Positions 14,753 to 22,933 of a stretch of DNA of 24,498 nt are shown here, one piece after another (the stretch's first letter is position 1; each line of letters opens with the position of its first letter). The translations under genes and the position numbers were made by a program. The notes under the pieces were generated by a model. It was given only the letters and a program-made list of their open reading frames with translations, ran no database searches and was not told the origin of the DNA. This DNA is from Firmicutes bacterium UBA4874. Lineage in GTDB: Bacteria > Bacillota > Clostridia > Caldicoprobacterales > DTU083. The stretch lies in assembly GCA_002399435.1 (NCBI GenBank), contig DHDO01000040.1, positions 10,107 to 34,604 of the forward strand, written 5' to 3'.

Positions 14753-15592
14753 CTATAGCACCGCTTCGGCATGCCGTGCCACATGGCATTGAATATTGAC
14801 TGCCACAGGAAGTGCGGCAAGATGGGTAGGAAAGGTTTCCACAGAAACGGCCAGGGCGGTGGTCCTTCCGCCCAGGCCCTGGGGACCGATCCCCGTTTTA
14901 TTGACAGACGCAAGCAGTTCCTGTTCCAGGGCAGCCAGATCCGGATCCGGGTTGGGGGCTCCCGCCTTCCTCAACAGGGCTTTTTTGGAGAGATACGCCG
15001 CCTTTTCCATCGTGCCGCCGATCCCCACTCCCAGGATTACGGGAGGGCATGGGTTGGCGCCTGCCCGGATCATTGTATCCAGCACAAATTTTTTGACACC
15101 CTCGATTCCATCGGAAGGTTTCAGCATGCCGATCCGGCTCATATTTTCACTGCCGAATCCTTTGGGAGCCACGGTGATTTTCATCCGGTCCCCCTCGGTG
15201 ATCTCCGTATGAAGCACTGCCGGAGTATTGTCGCCGGTGTTCTCTCTTTTCAGCGGGGTGAGGACAGATTTGCGGAGATATCCTTTTTGATATCCGCGGC
15301 GCACTCCTTCGTTGACGGCATCCGTCAGGCCGCCTCCGGTGATATGCACATCCTGACCGATTTCAAGAAATATGACCGCCATGCCGGTATCCTGACAGAC
15401 CGGCAGATGCTCTGTCTCGGCCGTATCGATATTCCGGAGCAGCTGATCCAGGATCTGCATGCCAAAGGGAGATTCCTCCTTCTCCCGGGCCTGCCTCAGC
15501 AAGCTTTTCACATCCTCGCCCAGGTGGCAGCATGCCTCCACACACAGCTTTTCCACAGCGCCGGAAATTGTTTCTGCAGTGATTTCCTTCAT
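14753..15592 (-). CDS. fumA: Fumarate hydratase, alpha subunit
   Basis: This is the N-terminal-type subunit of class I Fe-S fumarase; with the beta subunit it forms the oxygen-sensitive [4Fe-4S] enzyme. Three cysteines expected to bind the cluster are visible: Cys66 in LPVCQDTGM, the Cys in GANPCPPVILGVGIGG and the Cys in VNIQCHVARH. The length of 279 aa is normal. I chose the ATG at 15592, which matches the family start (MKEITAETI) and has AAAGG seven bases upstream. The frame is open back to an ATG at 15706 that overlaps the malic enzyme stop (TAATG), but those 38 extra residues are low-complexity (RQQEKTGNKRQQE) and unlike the family. The gene follows malic enzyme with a 113-bp gap. Confidence 0.93.
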   Translation of the reverse strand: MKEITAETISGAVEKLCVEACCHLGEDVKSLLRQAREKEESPFGMQILDQLLRNIDTAETEHLPVCQDTGMAVIFLEIGQDVHITGGGLTDAVNEGVRRGYQKGYLRKSVLTPLKRENTGDNTPAVLHTEITEGDRMKITVAPKGFGSENMSRIGMLKPSDGIEGVKKFVLDTMIRAGANPCPPVILGVGIGGTMEKAAYLSKKALLRKAGAPNPDPDLAALEQELLASVNKTGIGPQGLGGRTTALAVSVETFPTHLAALPVAVNIQCHVARHAEAVL

Positions 15593-15611
15593 GAGTTTCC
15601 TTTCCCTGATC

Positions 15612-15660
15612 ATCTCTTGTTGTCTTTTGTTGCCTGTCTTCTCTTGTTGCCTGTCGTTTC
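15612..15660. repeat. Short TTGTTGCCTGTC repeats before fumarase alpha
   Basis: There are two to three copies of a 17-bp unit containing TTGTTGCCTGTC, located just upstream (minus strand sense) of the fumarase alpha ribosome binding site. Confidence 0.6.
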
Positions 15661-15705
15661 CATTGCTTCCTGGCCCGCTCTGTTTCCTGCTCCATGGAGC
15701 GAGCA

Positions 15706-16878
15706 TTACGCCCGGGCTACCCCGCTTTTTCGCGCAGCCTGTGCAACGGCTGCCGCAACAGCCAGCGGCACATTCTTATCAAATGGGGACGGCAGGATAT
15801 TGTCTTCGTTTCGTTTCTCTTCCGGAACGGCGGATGCAATGGCATAAGCCGCTGCCATCTTCATTTCTTCGTTGATATCGGATGCCCGCACATCCAGTGC
15901 TCCGCGAAAGATGCCGGGAAAGGCCAGTACATTGTTGACCTGATTGGAATAATCCGACCGTCCGGTGCCAACAATCCGGGCGCCGGCTTTCTTTGCCTCA
16001 TCCGGATCAATCTCTGGAACCGGATTGGCCATCGCCAGTACAATGGAATCCGGATTCATGGAACGGATCATTTCCGGAGAAACGATATTTGGTGCGGATA
16101 CGCCGATAAATACATCCGAATTTTCCATAGCTGCAGCCAGATCACCCTTTCTTCCCTGTGGGTTGGTGATGCCTGCCAGTTTTTCTTTCATGAAATCATT
16201 TTTGGGATCCCCCGGAAAAAGAATTCCCTTGCGGCCGCATAGTGTCATGGATTTTACACCCAGCTGAAGCAGCAGCCTGGCAACAGCAGAGCCGGCGGAG
16301 CCGATCCCATTGATTACCACTTTGATTTCGTCAAATTTCTTTCCCGTGATCTTCAGGGCATTGATCAATGCCGCACTGCATACCACTGCCGTTCCATGCT
16401 GATCATCATGGAAGACCGGGATGTCCAGTGATTCTTTCAGGCGTCTCTCCACTTCATAGCATCGGGGCGCCCCAATATCCTCCAGATTGATGCCTCCGAA
16501 AGAAGGCGAAATATTTTCCACTGTGCGGACGATCTCATCCACATTCTGGGTATTCAGACAAATCGGGAAAGCATCCACACCGGCAAATTCCTTGAACAGG
16601 ATGGATTTTCCCTCCATGACGGGCATGGCGGCCAGAGGACCGATGTTTCCCAGCCCCAATACGGCGGATCCGTCGGATACCACAGCCACCATATTGCCGC
16701 GTGCCGTATAACGATATACATCTTCCGGATTCTGATGGATTCTCCGGCAGGGCTCTGCCACACCGGGGGTATAGGCTGTGCTTAGATCATCCCGGTTGTT
16801 CACTGGTACCTTTGACTGTATGGCGATTTTTCCCTTTGCCTTTTCGTGAAGGGACAATGCTTTTTGTCCATAATCCAT
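15706..16878 (-). CDS. NAD(P)-dependent malic enzyme
   Basis: This enzyme oxidatively decarboxylates malate to pyruvate. At 390 aa it is the short bacterial form. The N-terminal domain has YTPGVAEPC and the catalytic region with VFHDDQHGTA (metal-binding Asp residues). The NAD(P) domain has the Rossmann motif VINGIGSAGSA, followed by the LAMANPVPEI segment. Start: ATG with GAGGAGG seven bases upstream. It is first in a minus-strand cluster with fumarase alpha and beta, so the three together convert fumarate to malate to pyruvate and supply reducing equivalents. The cofactor preference cannot be read with certainty. Confidence 0.94.
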   Translation of the reverse strand: MDYGQKALSLHEKAKGKIAIQSKVPVNNRDDLSTAYTPGVAEPCRRIHQNPEDVYRYTARGNMVAVVSDGSAVLGLGNIGPLAAMPVMEGKSILFKEFAGVDAFPICLNTQNVDEIVRTVENISPSFGGINLEDIGAPRCYEVERRLKESLDIPVFHDDQHGTAVVCSAALINALKITGKKFDEIKVVINGIGSAGSAVARLLLQLGVKSMTLCGRKGILFPGDPKNDFMKEKLAGITNPQGRKGDLAAAMENSDVFIGVSAPNIVSPEMIRSMNPDSIVLAMANPVPEIDPDEAKKAGARIVGTGRSDYSNQVNNVLAFPGIFRGALDVRASDINEEMKMAAAYAIASAVPEEKRNEDNILPSPFDKNVPLAVAAAVAQAARKSGVARA

Positions 16879-16918
16879 ATGCAGGCCTCCTCATGTAAAG
16901 TTTAAATACTTATAATTA

Positions 16919-16937
16919 CCCAAATGATTGGTTTGGG
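16919..16937. promoter_or_regulatory. Inverted repeat upstream of malic enzyme
   Basis: CCCAAA and TTTGGG flank a seven-base centre, about 40 bp before the malic enzyme start. It could be an operator or part of the promoter region; no clear -35/-10 pair was found. Confidence 0.3.
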
Positions 16938-16947
16938 AACACCATGA

Positions 16948-17087
16948 TTTATTATATCATGATTATATCATGATTATTTCATGGGGGAATCCTCCCGAAA
17001 AATTAAATCTGTTTCTTTGCTGTTTATTATATCATGATTATTTCATGCGAGAATTCTCCCGGAAAATTAAAATTTATTTCTTTGTTG
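16948..17087. repeat. Direct repeat of about 75 and 65 bp before walJ
   Basis: Copy 1 (16948-17022) and copy 2 (17023-17087) share TTTATTATATCATGATTA, then TTTCATG, a Gly/Cys-rich hairpin core (GGGGAATCCTCCC or GAGAATTCTCCC), then AAAATTAAA and TTTCTTTG. Copy 2 lacks one internal ATCATGATTAT unit. Confidence 0.88.
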
Positions 17088-17096
17088 TTTCTTTGA

Positions 17097-17126
17097 TTGA
17101 AGCGGTTTGCCCTGGTGTGATATAAT
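17097..17126 (+). promoter_or_regulatory. walJ promoter
   Basis: -35 TTGAAG (17097-17102), 18-bp spacer, -10 TATAAT (17121-17126) with a TGA extended -10. It starts about 10 bp after the 75-bp direct repeat. Confidence 0.65.
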
Positions 17127-17159
17127 CTGTTCCAGAGAGAAACAAACGGGGGGTCGTCA

Positions 17160-17957
17160 ATGGATTTCAGGGTTTGTTCGCTTTTCAGCGGAAGCAGCGG
17201 AAATTCCACCTATATCGGTGCAGAAAAGACACATATCCTGGTGGATGCAGGGCTGCCGGGCAGGAACATTGTTGCCGGGCTGAAACAGGTCGGCATTGAC
17301 GGCAGGGATCTAACGGGAATTCTGATTACCCATGAGCATTCGGATCATATCAGGGGGGCCGGGGTTTTGTCCCGGAAATTCAATCTTCCCATTTATGCCA
17401 ATGAAGGTACCTGGGAAGCCATGGACGCCAAAATCGGAAGAGTGGCTCCGAATAATCGCAGGGTGTTTGACAATAATATGGATTTTTATATTGACGACAT
17501 CAATGTCCAGCCTTATGAGATCCCTCATGACGCAGCAGATCCGGTCGGCTTCAACTTCTGCTTTCAAAACAAAAAAATTAGTATCGCCACCGATTTGGGG
17601 CACACTAACAGTAAAATTATAAAAACTGTTATGGACTCGGATTTGGTGATTCTTGAGGCCAATCACGATCTGGATATGCTAAAAGCCGGACCGTATCCCG
17701 TGTATCTGAAGAAGAGGATCCTGGGCAGAAAAGGACATCTTTCCAATGAAGATTCCGGTAAAACCTTACTGGAGCTGATCAAGGGAAGCGTGACCCATGT
17801 TCTGCTGGCCCATTTAAGCAAGCAGAACAATTATCCCCAGCTGGCGTATCAGACCGTGACGGATATTTTGGAATCCAACGGTGTACGGGTGGGCCGGGAT
17901 ATTTTGGTGGATATGACATATCGGGACAGAGCCAGCAATTTCTATCATATCAGATGA
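17160..17957 (+). CDS. walJ: MBL-fold metallohydrolase WalJ (YycJ)
   Basis: This is a cytosolic metallo-beta-lactamase-fold protein of 265 aa. The metal motif HEHSDH is at residues 58-63, preceded by the family start CSLFSGSSGNS, and further ligands come from the PHDAADPVG and IATDLGHTN segments. In Bacillota walJ usually closes the walRK regulatory operon and has been linked to coordination of DNA replication with cell division, with nuclease activity proposed. Here walRK is not in the window, and the gene has its own promoter. Start: ATG with GGGGGG about seven bases upstream. HtrA follows 74 bp later, the usual neighbour. Confidence 0.92.
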   Translation: MDFRVCSLFSGSSGNSTYIGAEKTHILVDAGLPGRNIVAGLKQVGIDGRDLTGILITHEHSDHIRGAGVLSRKFNLPIYANEGTWEAMDAKIGRVAPNNRRVFDNNMDFYIDDINVQPYEIPHDAADPVGFNFCFQNKKISIATDLGHTNSKIIKTVMDSDLVILEANHDLDMLKAGPYPVYLKKRILGRKGHLSNEDSGKTLLELIKGSVTHVLLAHLSKQNNYPQLAYQTVTDILESNGVRVGRDILVDMTYRDRASNFYHIR

Positions 17958-18031
17958 TTTGAAAGGAATTCTGTGTCCTGTGTCACTCCGGAATCCAAAG
18001 CAGGTTCTGACAGTATTCTGGAGGGAAAGAC

Positions 18032-19162
18032 TTGCACAGAAAATTCTGTTTAAGCATAATTGTATTTTCAATATTTTTTTTACCTTCCTGCAGCGTTTCC
18101 CGGCGTCCCGGCACTTTGGGAAATTCCGGAAAAATCTATGAGTATACGCAGCCCCGGTCTTCCGATTCCGTGGAAGAGTCGCAATCTTCCGGGGACCCTG
18201 TTGCATCCGGGGCAGTGGCAAAGGCCGCGGCAAAGGTAAGGCCGTCCGTGGTGGGAATATCGGCGACGCATATCCAGCGGAATAAGGGCCTGGGAAGGTT
18301 GGAAACCGTGGAAGGGGTTGGATCAGGCCTGATTGTCAGTGCCGACGGATACATTCTGACCAATGATCATGTAGCGGGAGCCAGTGTGCAAAACCTTGTC
18401 GTCATCCTGCAAAACGGGGATGAGCTGAACGGAAAAGTACTTTGGACGGATCCCACCCTGGATCTGGCTGTGGTGAAAGTCCGTGCTTCCGGCCTTCCGG
18501 CCGCGGAGCTGGGCAACAGCGAAAAGCTGGTCGTCGGCGAAGTCGCCATTGCCATTGGGACTCCACTGGGCCTTCAGTTTCAGCACACCACTACGGCGGG
18601 GATTATCAGTGCTCTCGATCGCACGGTGCAGGTGGGGACCGAAAAGGGCCAGAACTTCATGGAGGATTTAATACAGACGGACGCATCCATCAATCCCGGC
18701 AACAGCGGCGGACCCCTGGTCAATGCCCGGGGACAGATTGTGGGGATCAACACGGTAAAAGTGGTCAGCGCGGAAGGAATTGGATTTGCCATTCCCATTG
18801 ACGTGGCCAAACCCATTGTAAAACATTTTATGGAGGACGGTGAATTTACTACTCCCTATATTGGAATCGTCGGCTATGATAAGGACATTGCCCATTACTA
18901 CAAACAGGACGACAGTCTGGCCGATGGAGTATATATCGTGGATCTGGATCCAAGAGGGCCGGCGTATCAAAGCGGTATCCGGGTGGACGATATCCTGACC
19001 CGGGTGGATGGTCAGCCGGTCACCAGGATGTTGGAACTCCGGACAGCCGTTTATTCCAACCGGATCGGGGATACCATCGAAGTTGTTGTCATAAGAGGCG
19101 GAAAACAGAAGAACGTCCACATGACACTGAAACAGCGCCCTGTTTCCCCGGCGACGGAATGA
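18032..19162 (+). CDS. htrA: HtrA/DegP-type serine protease with PDZ domain, probable lipoprotein
   Basis: This surface quality-control protease degrades misfolded exported proteins. The N-terminus is a signal sequence ending FFLPSC; Cys20 suggests lipidation, though Pro at -2 makes the lipobox unusual (most HtrA use a plain membrane anchor). A Ser-rich linker runs to about residue 60. The trypsin-like triad is complete: His113 (TNDHVAG), Asp144 (LDLAVV) and Ser225 (NPGNSGGPL). One PDZ domain covers about residues 265-370. The TTG start has GAGGG seven bases upstream. It follows walJ as in other Bacillota. A 10-bp repeat and a terminator come after it. Confidence 0.93.
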   Translation: MHRKFCLSIIVFSIFFLPSCSVSRRPGTLGNSGKIYEYTQPRSSDSVEESQSSGDPVASGAVAKAAAKVRPSVVGISATHIQRNKGLGRLETVEGVGSGLIVSADGYILTNDHVAGASVQNLVVILQNGDELNGKVLWTDPTLDLAVVKVRASGLPAAELGNSEKLVVGEVAIAIGTPLGLQFQHTTTAGIISALDRTVQVGTEKGQNFMEDLIQTDASINPGNSGGPLVNARGQIVGINTVKVVSAEGIGFAIPIDVAKPIVKHFMEDGEFTTPYIGIVGYDKDIAHYYKQDDSLADGVYIVDLDPRGPAYQSGIRVDDILTRVDGQPVTRMLELRTAVYSNRIGDTIEVVVIRGGKQKNVHMTLKQRPVSPATE

Positions 19163-19204
19163 TTCCCGAAAGGAAAGGCTCCTGAGGAGCGGACTGGCCA
19201 TTTG

Positions 19205-19244
19205 TTTCGCTTAGTCTCGCTTAGTTTTACTTAGTTTTGCTTAT
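19205..19244. repeat. 10-bp tandem repeat after htrA
   Basis: Four units lie in tandem: TTTCGCTTAG, TCTCGCTTAG, TTTTACTTAG, TTTTGCTTAT. Confidence 0.85.
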
Positions 19245-19267
19245 CAATAAAAAAGCTTCCTGGGGAT

Positions 19268-19311
19268 CCTCCGGCAGTACGATCCAAAAAACAACTGCCG
19301 GAGGCCTTTTC
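19268..19311 (+). terminator. Intrinsic terminator after htrA
   Basis: CCTCCGGCAGT (19268-19278) pairs perfectly with ACTGCCGGAGG (19294-19304), followed by CCTTTTCTG. Confidence 0.85.
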
Positions 19312-19398
19312 TGTCAAAAATCAATGTCTGACTATTTACTTGCTGCCACTCATACTATATGATAGTTATGATAGTACTGAGGGAAGGGAGGAGTTTCA

Positions 19399-20400
19399 TT
19401 GGACAATAAAACGGAGCCAGCACGATTGGAAGAAGAGGGGAGAAGAACCCCAACTCCTTTGGCAGGCAGTATCCTGTATCTGCTTGTCCTGTTGCTGATG
19501 ATGCTGAATTCCATTGTGTCTCAACGGATTCGGCCGGCCGGACATTTTTATTATATTTATATGCTTCTTGTTCAGATCGCTACCATAGGTCTCCCGCCGT
19601 TTCTTTATCTGACCATCCATCGGATGGATATTCGAAAAGCGGTGCGATGGAATAAAATCCGGGTTTCGGAAGCTTTGCTGTGCATTGGGATGGCATTTTT
19701 CGGATACGGCGTGATTGTCTTTATCAATCTGCTATGGACTTTGTTCCTGAGCCGTTTTGGTACACCGCCGACTCAGCAGCTTCCGTCCATTGAGTCGGGA
19801 TCGGATTTTTTAGCGGCGATTATTGTGATCGCCGGCATTCCTGCCCTGTTGGAGGAGTTCCTGTTCCGGGGCACCATCCAGAGGGGGTATGAAAGATTCG
19901 GGAAAACAGCTTCCATTTTACTGACCGGCATTCTGTTTGCCCTCCTGCACCTGGACATCGCCTCCGTACCGTCCATTCTTCTCATGGGTGTGCTGCTTTG
20001 CTTTCTTACCTACCGGGCGGATTCCCTTTTTGCCGGCGCCATTTACCATTTCACAAACAATATCATTGCTGTCGCGATCACCTATCTGTCCGGCATGATA
20101 TCCAGGCATTTTCCCGTGGAAGGCATGGCGGACCTGACGAATATCCCTCCGGAAACATTGAAGATGATGGTTGTCGCGTGGGGAGTAATAGGAATCATCT
20201 CATTTGTCCTGTTTCTTGGCTGCCTGATCGGATTTTACCGGATCACCGAGGGAAAGCAGGAGGTTTTGCCTGCTGATCCCAACCATGCGCCCAGCCGCAG
20301 GTTCCTTCAGCTTTTTCCGGCAATTCTGGCAGCTGTCATTATACTGATTCTCCTGGCATTTCAGGTTGTGGAAATGATCCACCCCCTGCCGGCCTTATGA
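19399..20400 (+). CDS. CPBP-family intramembrane metalloprotease
   Basis: This is a multi-pass membrane protein of the CAAX protease/bacteriocin-processing (CPBP, Abi) family, with about eight hydrophobic segments. All family motifs are present: EExxxR (Glu152, Glu153, Arg157), FxxxH (Phe180, His184) and HxxxN (His217, Asn221). Members cleave within the membrane; roles include bacteriocin self-immunity and processing of signalling peptides, and the substrate here is unknown. The TTG start has GGGAGG seven bases upstream. Its TGA stop overlaps the rlmH start (ATGA), so the two are translationally coupled. Its place between htrA and rlmH is not the textbook arrangement. Confidence 0.9.
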   Translation: MDNKTEPARLEEEGRRTPTPLAGSILYLLVLLLMMLNSIVSQRIRPAGHFYYIYMLLVQIATIGLPPFLYLTIHRMDIRKAVRWNKIRVSEALLCIGMAFFGYGVIVFINLLWTLFLSRFGTPPTQQLPSIESGSDFLAAIIVIAGIPALLEEFLFRGTIQRGYERFGKTASILLTGILFALLHLDIASVPSILLMGVLLCFLTYRADSLFAGAIYHFTNNIIAVAITYLSGMISRHFPVEGMADLTNIPPETLKMMVVAWGVIGIISFVLFLGCLIGFYRITEGKQEVLPADPNHAPSRRFLQLFPAILAAVIILILLAFQVVEMIHPLPAL

Positions 20401-20879
20401 TGGATATACAGATTCTTTGCGTCGGGAAAATAAAAGAGGCGTATTTTGCCCGGGGGATATCGGAATATCTCAAGCGTCTTCAGCGCTATGCAAAGATGAA
20501 GATCACGGAAGTGGCGGATGAGCGGGCTCCTGAGAGCTTGTCACCGGCTGAAATGGCTGCGGTAAAGAAAAAGGAAGGCGCCCGGCTTCATAGATTTCTC
20601 AGGGAAGACGCCGTAACCATAGTGCTGGCTGTGGAAGGCAAATCCATGACTTCCGGGCAGTTTGCGGAAACCATCCGTCAATATGGTCTGGCGGGACGAA
20701 GCCGCCTGGACTTTGTCATAGGCGGATCTCTGGGACTGGACCCGTCCATTCTCCGGCAGGCAGATCTGCTCTTGTCCTTTTCCCGGTTCACATTTCCCCA
20801 TCAGCTGATGCGTCTGATTGCACTGGAGCAGATCTACCGGGCATTCCGTATCATAAATGGAGAGCCGTATCATAAATAA
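20397..20879 (+). CDS. rlmH: 23S rRNA pseudouridine-1915 N3-methyltransferase
   Basis: RlmH is a SPOUT-class methyltransferase that modifies helix 69 of 23S rRNA in assembled 70S ribosomes using SAM. The 160-aa length is the family norm. Visible hallmarks are ILCVGKIKEAYF at the start, the knot-forming FVIGGSLGLDPSIL loop, and the C-terminal FPHQLMRLIALEQIYRAFRIINGEPYHK. Two consecutive ATG codons could start it; the first overlaps the stop of the CPBP gene. It is the last gene of the conserved chromosomal block before an AT-rich module. Confidence 0.96.
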   Translation: MMDIQILCVGKIKEAYFARGISEYLKRLQRYAKMKITEVADERAPESLSPAEMAAVKKKEGARLHRFLREDAVTIVLAVEGKSMTSGQFAETIRQYGLAGRSRLDFVIGGSLGLDPSILRQADLLLSFSRFTFPHQLMRLIALEQIYRAFRIINGEPYHK

Positions 20880-20940
20880 GTTATGGACATGTCACATTGA
20901 CATTCCAAATATAAGAGAAGGCCATGATTCAGAATTGGCT

Positions 20941-20968
20941 TTGCTATCTTCAACAGCTTTGATATAAT
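20941..20968 (+). promoter_or_regulatory. Promoter of the ImmA-DUF4411 module
   Basis: -10 TATAAT (20963-20968) with a TGA extended -10, and TTGCTA (20941-20946) 16 bp upstream as -35. The start codon follows at 21025. Confidence 0.6.
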
Positions 20969-21024
20969 AAATGCAGAAGTTCAGGGAAAAGATTATGAAA
21001 AGACATTGGAAAGGAGGGAGATTT

Positions 21025-22191
21025 ATGAAAACCGAAGTGGATGTTGAGCCAGTCATAATGGATTGGGTAGAGCGCTATGTACAGACTGATAAAATCAGCT
21101 CCTCTTTGCTGGACAATTTTGAAAACTGGAAGGCTGGAAAGAAAAAGCCTACTTTCAATCAACTGGAAAAGTTCAGTAGGGCAACACATGTACCATTAGG
21201 TTACTTTTTTTTAAGAACTCCTCCCGTGGAAGATCTTCCTCTTCTTAAATATCGGACAATAGATAGTCTCAAATTACAGAATCCGAGTCGGGATTTAATT
21301 GAGACAATTCATGATATGGAAAACATACAGGACTGGATGAGGAATTATCTGATTACATCGGAAGAAGCAAGGCTGGACTTTGTTGGCTCTCAAAGGGATC
21401 ATTCGGTTCCCGGGGAAATTGCGACGCAGATGCGGCACGACATGGGCTTGAACGTGGATTGGTTTCGAAAAAGTAAAGATGCCAGTGATTCTTTTAAAAG
21501 AATACGTACACAGGCACAGGCACTGGGTATTCTTGTTTTTATGAATGGCATTGTGGGAAACAATACGCAACGAAAATTGGATATTGAAGAATTTCGGGCA
21601 TTTACTTTGCTTGATTCTTATGCTCCGCTTATTTTCATCAACAGAAACGATTCTTCGAATGGAATGTTATTTTCCCTGGTGCATGAGATGGCTCATGTTT
21701 GGCTTGGCAGGGATAACTTTTTCAATGATCGGTACAGTTATGCGACAGGAATTGACAATGTGGAGGTTCTTTGCAATGCAATCGCTGCAGAGATTCTTGT
21801 ACCACATAATACTTTTATCCAACAATGGAGGGAGAAGTTCCATTATGATCATGAGAAGATAATTGCTTCCATTGCCGCCTACTTTAGATGCGGGAGAACG
21901 GTGATCGCCAGGAAAGCTCTTACGAACGACTATATTGGCATTCAGGAATATAAAGAAATTGCCCGGGATGCCATCCGGCATTTTGATCAATTACAGGGTA
22001 AAAGGAAAGAAGAGGAATCCGGTGGCAATTACTATAACACAGCGGCCAGCCGAATGGACGAACGTTTTCTGGACGCCATAGCCGGAAGCATTCAGGAAGG
22101 CAAAACATTGTACTCTGAGGCATTTCGTCTTACTCATACAAACCGCAAAACATTTTCTAATTTACTTATAAAAATAAGGGGTGTAGAGTGA
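21025..22191 (+). CDS. ImmA/IrrE-family metallopeptidase with HTH-like N-terminus
   Basis: This 388-aa protein is of the COG2856 type. Residues about 8-65 resemble an XRE-like helix-turn-helix region (FENWKAGKKKPTFNQLEKFSR). The peptidase domain has HEMAH (His220, Glu221, His224) and, about 23 residues on, Glu247 in NVEVLCNAIAAEILVP as the likely third zinc ligand. The C-terminal part is Lys/Arg-rich. ImmA cleaves phage repressors, and IrrE cleaves DdrO. In toxin-antitoxin settings such proteins pair with small toxins. I chose the ATG at 21025, with AAAGGAGG seven bases before it, over an in-frame ATG at 20971. The next gene starts in its stop codon (TGATG), so they act together. Base composition is more AT-rich than the block before it, suggesting transfer. 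Confidence 0.92.
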   Translation: MKTEVDVEPVIMDWVERYVQTDKISSSLLDNFENWKAGKKKPTFNQLEKFSRATHVPLGYFFLRTPPVEDLPLLKYRTIDSLKLQNPSRDLIETIHDMENIQDWMRNYLITSEEARLDFVGSQRDHSVPGEIATQMRHDMGLNVDWFRKSKDASDSFKRIRTQAQALGILVFMNGIVGNNTQRKLDIEEFRAFTLLDSYAPLIFINRNDSSNGMLFSLVHEMAHVWLGRDNFFNDRYSYATGIDNVEVLCNAIAAEILVPHNTFIQQWREKFHYDHEKIIASIAAYFRCGRTVIARKALTNDYIGIQEYKEIARDAIRHFDQLQGKRKEEESGGNYYNTAASRMDERFLDAIAGSIQEGKTLYSEAFRLTHTNRKTFSNLLIKIRGVE

Positions 22192-22715
22192 TGAAAAGCG
22201 ATCAGGAAATATTTTTGATTGATGCAAATACGCTCATGACTCCTTATCAAAGCTATTATCCTTTTGATTTTGCGCCTAAATTTTGGTACCAATTGGAATC
22301 TGCAGTTGAAGATGGATCGGTTGTCATATTGGATATGGTAAAGAAGGAGGTAGAAAAAGGTAATGATTTACTCAGCGAATGGATAAAAAGTATCAGGATT
22401 CCGAATCTGATTGATCATAGAGAGAAAGATATTCTGGACAAGTATTCTGAAGTATTGAGATATATTCAGACATCAGAGTCTTATAGTGCAAGGGCATTGC
22501 AAGAATGGTCGCAGGGAGATGTGGCAGATGCATGGCTTATTGCGACAGCTTTAGTACACGGGTATACTATCATTACATTTGAAGCGTCATCTCACGGTAT
22601 TGATGTCAGGAACCCCAGTTCAAATCCCAAGATCCCTGATGTGTGTGCTGCGTTACATGTAAAATGTGAAAAGCTTTTCTATATGATGCGAACCTTGTCT
22701 TTTATGCTTGAATAA
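22191..22715 (+). CDS. DUF4411-family PIN-like protein
   Basis: This is a 174-aa protein with a PIN-type nuclease pattern: Asp11 in FLIDANTLM, Glu53 in VKKEVEKG, Asp110 and Asp113 in QGDVADAWLIATAL, and a conserved KIPDVC near the C-terminus (Asp150). This matches DUF4411, which I recall as a PIN-superfamily group often found next to COG2856 proteins. The probable role is a ribonuclease toxin or effector controlled by the upstream ImmA/IrrE protein. Start: ATG at 22191 sharing one base with the upstream stop, with AAGGGG nine bases ahead; a GTG at 22188 is the alternative. I see no terminator after it. Confidence 0.85.
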   Translation: MKSDQEIFLIDANTLMTPYQSYYPFDFAPKFWYQLESAVEDGSVVILDMVKKEVEKGNDLLSEWIKSIRIPNLIDHREKDILDKYSEVLRYIQTSESYSARALQEWSQGDVADAWLIATALVHGYTIITFEASSHGIDVRNPSSNPKIPDVCAALHVKCEKLFYMMRTLSFMLE

Positions 22716-22734
22716 TAAAAATTTTGTAAATGGA

Positions 22735-22763
22735 TTGACAGACGAGTATACAGAGATTATAAT
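22735..22763 (+). promoter_or_regulatory. Consensus promoter of the arsR-type regulator
   Basis: Both hexamers are perfect: TTGACA (22735-22740), 17-bp spacer, TATAAT (22758-22763). Such a strong promoter is usual for genes held off by a repressor. Confidence 0.92.
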
Positions 22764-22775
22764 CATTGTAGAAAG

Positions 22776-22791
22776 ATGAACAGTTGTTCAT
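22776..22791. promoter_or_regulatory. ArsR/SmtB-type operator
   Basis: ATGAACAGTTGTTCAT is a perfect 7-2-7 inverted repeat placed just after the predicted transcription start (about 22770). It resembles the known CadC/SmtB/CzrA operators built on TGAACA half-sites. Confidence 0.8.
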
Positions 22792-22868
22792 GTAATCAGC
22801 CAACAGGATGAGGAGCCCAGTAAATGGCTGGACTACCTGCCGGCTGATACAGATACGGAGGGCAGAGG

Positions 22869-22924
22869 ACAGCAAAAGACGCAGAGAGCAATAAAAGGCG
22901 CAGGGAACAACGAAAGGCAAAGAA
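22869..22924. repeat. Degenerate 19-bp repeat before the regulator gene
   Basis: There are about three diverged copies of an AGCAAAAGACGCAGAG-like unit (variants AATAAAAGGCGCAGGG and AACGAAAGGCAAAGAA). They end just before the ribosome binding site. Confidence 0.55.
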
Positions 22925-22933
22925 GGTGATGAA

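Noticed and set aside
13855..14799. 314-codon plus-strand frame with repeated hydrophobic segments that look like membrane helices
   Set aside because: The hydrophobic pattern comes from reading the CT-rich 27-bp repeat and the 66/78-bp repeat in reverse; the real gene here is fumarase beta on the other strand.
14771..15847. 358-codon plus-strand open frame
   Set aside because: It is antisense to fumarase alpha and to the end of malic enzyme, with no recognisable family.
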